Source: Akkermansia muciniphila (lineage in GTDB: Bacteria > Pseudomonadota > Gammaproteobacteria > Burkholderiales > Burkholderiaceae_C). Taken from it: a DNA stretch of 8,576 nucleotides. The notes under the pieces are model-generated. The model worked only from the letters and a program-made list of their open reading frames with translations, made no database searches and was not told the DNA's origin. Of this stretch, positions 4,965 to 8,576 are shown piece by piece; position 1 is the stretch's first letter; every line of letters begins with the position of its first letter. Made by a program: the position numbers and the translations under genes. The stretch is from the NCBI GenBank assembly GCA_943327015.2, contig CALPVM020000086.1, positions 1-8,576 on the forward strand. The letters are read 5' to 3'.

Positions 4965-6257
4965 ATGCGTGAGTCAATAGTTGCCCCACGTGTGTGGCAA
5001 GTTGGGGCGCTTTGTAGTGCTATTGCCGATGCTTTGCAGGCTCGGTTTAATCCATTGCGTGTCACGGGTGAGATTACAGGTTTCTCTCGTCCTGCCAGTG
5101 GTCACTGCTACTTTTCCTTAAAAGATGGGGTTGGCCAAATTCGTTGCGCTATGTTTCGCAGAGTCGCCAGTATGGTGGATTTTGCGCTTCGTGACGGTGA
5201 CCAGGTTGAAGTTCTAGGCCGTATTGGCGTGTACGAGCCCAGAGGCGAATTGCAAATTATTGTTGAGGGTATCAAACGCGCTGGTCAAGGAACCCTTTTT
5301 GAGCAATTTTTGCAACTTAAGGAAAAGCTGCAAAACGAAGGCTTGTTTGAAGCCTCCCGTAAGCGTGCTCTGCCCATATTGCCACGCGCTATAGGGGTTG
5401 TAACGTCATTAGGTGCAGCAGCTTTGTACGATGTGGCACACGCTTTGCGGCGGCGTGTTCCGCATCTGCCCATCATTATTTCGCCATCCAGCGTGCAAGG
5501 GGAGGGTGCGCCCGCTGAGTTAGTTGCTGCTCTGGAGCGTTTGTACCGCATCTGTAACGAAAGCTCAGCACCAATGCCAGCAATTGACGTTATTTTGCTG
5601 GTACGTGGAGGTGGTTCTATGGAAGATTTATGGGCATTTAACAATGAACATCTGGCGCGAGCCATTGCTATGAGCCCTGTTCCCGTGGTGTGTGGGGTGG
5701 GGCATGAAACAGACTTTTCCATTGCCGATTTTGTGGCAGATTTACGTGCACCTACCCCGACAGCAGCCGCTGAATTGGTGTGCGAGCCAGTGTCTGTCTG
5801 GTTCAGCGTGTTAGATGGTTTTGCTAGCCGAATTCAAGACGCTGCGAACCGCTATTTGGATCGCCAAGCACAGCGGCTAGACCGGGCTACGGGGCGCATT
5901 GGACGCCCTTTAGCACTCACGAGTCAACACCGTGCGCATCTGGCTGTTTTGGAGCGCCGAATGCAACACGCCCTGCGAATGCAGTTGCAAGGCCAGCGCA
6001 CTAGGCTTGAGCGCCAGCAGCACAATATACCCCAAGCTTTTGGTCATGTACTACAACGCATGGGTCATGACACCCAACAAGCCGGAGTGCGGCTGAAGCT
6101 GCTAGACCCTACATTGGTTCTTCAGCGCGGATATGCCTGGTTGCAAGATGCACAGGGCAACACCATCAGTAAAATTGTGCAAGCGCAACCCGGTTTTAGC
6201 GTTCGCGCAACCCTTGCAGACGGTACGGTTGATATGCTGGTAACCGGTCAAGGTTAA
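4965..6257 (+). CDS. xseA: Exodeoxyribonuclease VII large subunit
   Basis: XseA is the catalytic subunit of exonuclease VII, which degrades single-stranded DNA from both ends and acts in repair together with several copies of XseB. The 430-residue protein has an N-terminal OB-fold (about 10-105) with the family's VGALCSAIADAL and SGHCYFSLKD segments. The catalytic domain carries GVVTSLGAAALYD (144-156), LVRGGGS (212-218), DLWAFN (221-226), GVGHETD (244-250) and DLRAPTPTAAAE (259-270). A long helical, Gln/Arg-rich segment (about 280-370) follows and is probably the coiled-coil XseB-binding arm. The terminal QRGYAWL/DG region (387-420) is also typical. The ATG start gives the normal N-terminus, with GGA about 9 nt upstream. 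The small subunit gene xseB is not in the window. sodB follows after 50 nt on the same strand, an arrangement common in Burkholderiales. The gene is divergent from exbB. Confidence 0.97.
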   Translation: MRESIVAPRVWQVGALCSAIADALQARFNPLRVTGEITGFSRPASGHCYFSLKDGVGQIRCAMFRRVASMVDFALRDGDQVEVLGRIGVYEPRGELQIIVEGIKRAGQGTLFEQFLQLKEKLQNEGLFEASRKRALPILPRAIGVVTSLGAAALYDVAHALRRRVPHLPIIISPSSVQGEGAPAELVAALERLYRICNESSAPMPAIDVILLVRGGGSMEDLWAFNNEHLARAIAMSPVPVVCGVGHETDFSIADFVADLRAPTPTAAAELVCEPVSVWFSVLDGFASRIQDAANRYLDRQAQRLDRATGRIGRPLALTSQHRAHLAVLERRMQHALRMQLQGQRTRLERQQHNIPQAFGHVLQRMGHDTQQAGVRLKLLDPTLVLQRGYAWLQDAQGNTISKIVQAQPGFSVRATLADGTVDMLVTGQG

Positions 6258-6307
6258 AATGTTTTTTTACAATGGCAATCCTTGCCTAATTAACCCAAGA
6301 GGACATC

Positions 6308-6889
6308 ATGGAACGTACACTACCCGCTTTACCCTATGCTATTGACGCTTTAGCGCCAGCTTATTCCCAAGAAACTCTGGAGTTTCACCACGGCAAGCAC
6401 CACAACGCTTACGTGGTTAACCTGAATAACCTGCAAAAAGGTACAGAATTTGAAGAAATGGCATTAGAGGACGTAATTACCAAGTCAAGCGGAGGCATTT
6501 ACAACAACGCAGCCCAAATCTGGAACCACACTTTCTTCTGGAACTGCATGAAACCTAACGGTGGTGGCGAGCCATCTGGTGCCTTGGCTACAGCCATCAA
6601 TGCCAAGTGGGGCAGTTATGCAGCTTTCAAAGAAGCATTTGTGAAGTCTGCCGTCGCTAACTTTGGTTCAGGATGGACCTGGTTGGTTAAAAAAGCCGAT
6701 GGCTCTGTAGATATCGTTAATATGGGTGCTGCCGGCACACCTTTAACAACCGCTGACAAAGCTTTGTTAACTGTGGATGTGTGGGAGCATGCTTACTACA
6801 TTGACTACCGCAATATGCGTCCCAAGTTTGTCGAAACCTTTTTAGATAAATTGGTAAACTGGAGTTTCGCAGAAGCGAATTTTGCATAA
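6308..6889 (+). CDS. sodB: Superoxide dismutase, iron type
   Basis: This cytoplasmic enzyme converts superoxide to oxygen and hydrogen peroxide. The 193 residues match the Fe-SOD length. The predicted metal ligands are His27 (in EFHHGKHH), His74 (in WNHTFFW), Asp157 and His161 (in DVWEHAYY). The second-sphere Gln70 just before the WNHTFFW segment (AAQIWNH) is the usual mark of the iron type, while manganese enzymes usually place Gln near residue 146 instead. Tyr35 corresponds to the active-site gateway Tyr34 of E. coli. The ATG has a strong ribosome binding site AAGAGGA (6297-6303) four bases upstream. The gap of 50 nt from xseA contains a weak hairpin (6274-6286) and a possible -10 TACAAT (6268-6273) with no good -35. 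It could therefore be read with xseA or from its own promoter. A GC-rich hairpin follows the stop codon. Confidence 0.97.
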   Translation: MERTLPALPYAIDALAPAYSQETLEFHHGKHHNAYVVNLNNLQKGTEFEEMALEDVITKSSGGIYNNAAQIWNHTFFWNCMKPNGGGEPSGALATAINAKWGSYAAFKEAFVKSAVANFGSGWTWLVKKADGSVDIVNMGAAGTPLTTADKALLTVDVWEHAYYIDYRNMRPKFVETFLDKLVNWSFAEANFA

Positions 6890-6897
6890 AAATTATG

Positions 6898-6918
6898 GAA
6901 GCCCCAATACGGGGCTTC
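6898..6918. terminator. Shared hairpin between convergent sodB and the DUF192 gene
   Basis: GAAGCCCC (6898-6905) and GGGGCTTC (6911-6918) form a perfect 8-bp stem with loop AATAC. It begins 8 nt after the sodB stop and ends one base before the stop codon of the convergent gene. On the minus strand the hairpin is followed by CATAATTTTT, a broken T tract. On the plus strand no T run follows. It therefore fits best as terminator of the minus-strand gene and as a 3'-end stabiliser or weak terminator for sodB. Confidence 0.75.
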
Positions 6919-6919
6919 G

Positions 6920-7366
6920 TCACTTGAATGGGCTACCTGATAGTTTTGAACCAGCTTTCAGCCCTTTCTTGGCAAACCAGCCTTGATTCATTTCGAGTAC
7001 AAACCGCACCGGCTTGCTGGAACAGTGTGATACTGTGCTTTGGGGTTGCATATTGGCAATGTTGACAATAATTCCATCGTCAGCCACAAAAGCAGCAGAC
7101 AAAGGTAGTAAGGTGTTTTTCATCCAAAAACACTGTTGGCTGGGTTGTTCAAACACAAATAACATACCTTCGTGGGCGGGCATTTCTTTGCGATGCATGA
7201 GTCCAATCATGCGTTCTTGGGGTGTGCTGGCCAGTTGGGCGTCAATCTGGTGCATGCCTGCCGACAATGTGACACGTTCAAGATTGAGTTGAGGCGTATC
7301 TTGCGCTTGGGCGCACAGGGCTAACGCCATGCAAAACACCGAATAAAGTTTCAAAAAATTGTTCAT
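6920..7366 (-). CDS. Secreted DUF192-family protein
   Basis: This is a 148-residue protein of the DUF192 family (UPF0127). Residues 1-21 form a signal peptide, with a charged start, a hydrophobic stretch (about 7-18) and a probable cleavage after AQA (19-21). The mature protein should therefore be periplasmic. The DUF192 core is visible as ERMIGLMHRKEMP (51-63), GMLFVFEQP (67-75), FWMKNTLLPLSAAFV (80-94), a VADDGIIVNI strand (94-103) and VRFVLEMNQGWF (120-131). The biochemical function of the family is not well established. The start is chosen because it gives the complete signal peptide. No Shine-Dalgarno is visible before it, and the internal Met13 would shorten the signal. The gene converges on sodB and is divergent from icd, 123 nt away. 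A DUF192 gene next to icd is a recurrent arrangement in Burkholderiales. Confidence 0.9.
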   Translation of the reverse strand: MNNFLKLYSVFCMALALCAQAQDTPQLNLERVTLSAGMHQIDAQLASTPQERMIGLMHRKEMPAHEGMLFVFEQPSQQCFWMKNTLLPLSAAFVADDGIIVNIANMQPQSTVSHCSSKPVRFVLEMNQGWFAKKGLKAGSKLSGSPFK

Positions 7367-7379
7367 AAGTGCATTGTGC

Positions 7380-7445
7380 TGTAAATGTTATGGCTTACAC
7401 TAAAAACAGACAGTTTTGCGTAATTTATTAGGGCTAGAATCCTAA
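7380..7445. promoter_or_regulatory. Spacer between the DUF192 gene and icd with two operator-like dyads
   Basis: Two perfect short dyads lie here: TGTAA-N10-TTACA (7380-7399) and TTAGG-N8-CCTAA (7428-7445). The second encloses TAGAAT (7435-7440), a good -10 candidate for icd, so a protein bound there would cover the promoter. A second -10 candidate is TACACT (7396-7401), with TTGTGC (7374-7379) 16 bp upstream, and it overlaps the first dyad. The -35 matches are poor for both, and five-base arms can arise by chance. Confidence 0.3.
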
Positions 7446-7489
7446 GCAAGTGATAACCGTTTTTTCCAACCGAAGGAGATATGTCTCAT

Positions 7490-8576
7490 ATGTACCAGCA
7501 CATCAAAGTACCTGCAGAAGGTCAAAAAATTACTGTCAATGCCGACATGTCCCTCAATGTGCCAGACCAGCCCATTATTCCTTACATTGAGGGCGATGGT
7601 ACGGGTTTTGATATAACGCCAGTAATGCTCAAGGTGGTCGATGCTGCAGTTGCTAAATCGTACGGTGGCAAACGTAAAATTCATTGGATGGAAGTTTACG
7701 CTGGTGAAAAATCAACCAACGTGTACGGCCCTGACGTGTGGTTACCTGAGGAAACACTGCATGCTGTGCGTGACTATGTGGTTTCCATCAAAGGACCTCT
7801 GACAACTCCCGTGGGTGGTGGCATCCGTTCTTTGAACGTTGCTCTGCGTCAAGAGCTGGACTTGTACGTATGTCTGCGTCCTATCCAGTATTTTGATGGC
7901 GTACCTAGCCCGGTTAAAGAGCCTCATAAAACCAATATGGTGATCTTCCGTGAAAACTCAGAAGACATTTACGCTGGTATTGAGTTCGAAGCCGAGAGCG
8001 AAAAAGCCAAAAAACTGATCAAAATCTTACAAGAAGATTTTGGTGTTAAAAAAATTCGCTTCCCTAACACATCGGGTATTGGCATCAAGCCCGTATCGCG
8101 CGAAGGTACCGAGCGGTTGGTGCGTAAAGCTATTCAGTACGCCATCGACAACGATAAGCCCAACGTCACTATTGTGCACAAGGGTAACATCATGAAGTTC
8201 ACTGAAGGCGGCTTCCGTGACTGGTCCTACGCATTGGCAATCAAGGAGTTTGGTGCAGAACTGATTGACGGTGGTCCATGGTGCAAGTTCAAAAACCCGA
8301 AAACAGGCAAAGACATTATTGTCAAAGACAGCATTGCTGACGCCTTCTTGCAGCAAATTCTTTTGCGCCCCGCTGAATACAGTGTCATTGCAACACTTAA
8401 CCTGAATGGGGACTACGTTTCTGACGCCTTAGCTGCACAAGTGGGTGGCATTGGTATTGCCCCAGGGGCAAACTTAAGCGACACGGTGGCCATGTTTGAA
8501 GCCACCCATGGCACAGCGCCCAAATATGCGGGCAAAGACTATGTCAATCCAGGTTCGGAAATTTTGTCTGCTGAAA
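7490..8576 (+). CDS. icd: Isocitrate dehydrogenase, NADP-dependent (3' end outside window)
   Basis: Icd converts isocitrate to 2-oxoglutarate and CO2 with reduction of NADP in the TCA cycle. About 362 of an expected 415-420 residues are visible, in one open frame to the window end. Key features are YIEGDGTG (32-39), the substrate loop GGGIRSLNVALRQ (109-121), whose Ser114 matches the phosphorylated Ser113 of E. coli, and RENSEDIYAG (154-163) with Tyr161. Lys231 (in VHKGNIMKF), LNGDYVSDA (305-313) and ATHGTAPKYAG (338-348) follow. The Lys345-Tyr346 pair is the NADP-specificity signature. Two in-frame ATGs are possible, at 7481 and 7490. AAGGAG at 7473-7478 is only 2 nt from the first but 11 nt from the second, and MYQHIKVP resembles the usual N-terminus, so 7490 is preferred. 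Whether AceK, the Icd kinase, exists in this organism cannot be seen. Confidence 0.96.
   Translation, partial: MYQHIKVPAEGQKITVNADMSLNVPDQPIIPYIEGDGTGFDITPVMLKVVDAAVAKSYGGKRKIHWMEVYAGEKSTNVYGPDVWLPEETLHAVRDYVVSIKGPLTTPVGGGIRSLNVALRQELDLYVCLRPIQYFDGVPSPVKEPHKTNMVIFRENSEDIYAGIEFEAESEKAKKLIKILQEDFGVKKIRFPNTSGIGIKPVSREGTERLVRKAIQYAIDNDKPNVTIVHKGNIMKFTEGGFRDWSYALAIKEFGAELIDGGPWCKFKNPKTGKDIIVKDSIADAFLQQILLRPAEYSVIATLNLNGDYVSDALAAQVGGIGIAPGANLSDTVAMFEATHGTAPKYAGKDYVNPGSEILSAE

Noticed and set aside
5285..5722. 145-codon minus-strand open frame opposite xseA
   Set aside because: It is antisense to the conserved catalytic domain of XseA and its composition looks like a shadow frame.
6274..6286. GGCAA-TCC-TTGCC hairpin between xseA and sodB as a terminator
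   Set aside because: The stem is only 5 bp and is followed by CTAATTAA rather than a T tract.
6773..6783. Third TGTGGAT motif as a DnaA box, within sodB
   Set aside because: It reads TGTGGATGT, which differs from the box at two positions and encodes conserved residues around metal ligand Asp157.
8027..8356. Minus-strand open frames at the right end
   Set aside because: They are antisense to icd, whose plus-strand frame runs unbroken to the window end with all family motifs.

Overview
This is an ordinary chromosomal housekeeping region of a Gram-negative proteobacterium. It most resembles Burkholderiales, probably Comamonadaceae or a close relative. The reasons are the gene order (MerR-tRNA-Pro, exbB-exbD-lpxK-ycaR-like-kdsB-adk, xseA-sodB, DUF192-icd), the style of the ExbB N-terminus and of the short Trm112-like protein, and the lipopolysaccharide genes. 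This placement comes from remembered family sequences and synteny, not from a search. The intergenic DNA is clearly AT-rich for that group.

Left end (1-857): the 3' part of a MerR-family regulator gene is followed by tRNA-Pro(GGG) and tRNA-Arg(UCU), both on the plus strand. An AT-rich non-coding stretch comes next. It ends in a perfect 16-bp inverted repeat that can act as a terminator in both directions.

Minus-strand operon (858-4675): transcription runs exbB, exbD, lpxK, a Trm112/YcaR-like gene, kdsB, adk. The first five genes are very tightly packed (gaps of 4, 12 and 15 nt and one 20-nt overlap). The exception is the 69-nt gap before adk. LpxK phosphorylates the lipid A precursor and KdsB activates Kdo for addition to lipid A, so these two serve outer-membrane biogenesis. 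ExbB/ExbD form an inner-membrane proton channel pair without a visible tonB. Adk balances adenine nucleotides.

Divergent region (4676-4964) and plus-strand genes: an AT-rich spacer with an exact DnaA-box match separates exbB from xseA (exonuclease VII large subunit), followed 50 nt later by sodB (iron-type superoxide dismutase). A hairpin lies between the convergent sodB and a minus-strand gene for a secreted DUF192 protein. The DUF192 gene is divergent from icd (NADP-dependent isocitrate dehydrogenase), which runs off the right end with about 362 codons visible.

I found no mobile element, CRISPR array, toxin-antitoxin pair, defence system or other previously undescribed system. The observations most worth a second look are small: an inverted repeat that would pair with the adk ribosome binding site, the DnaA box in the exbB/xseA spacer, the Cys-poor Trm112-like protein, the orphan ExbBD pair in a lipid A operon, and two small dyads upstream of icd.
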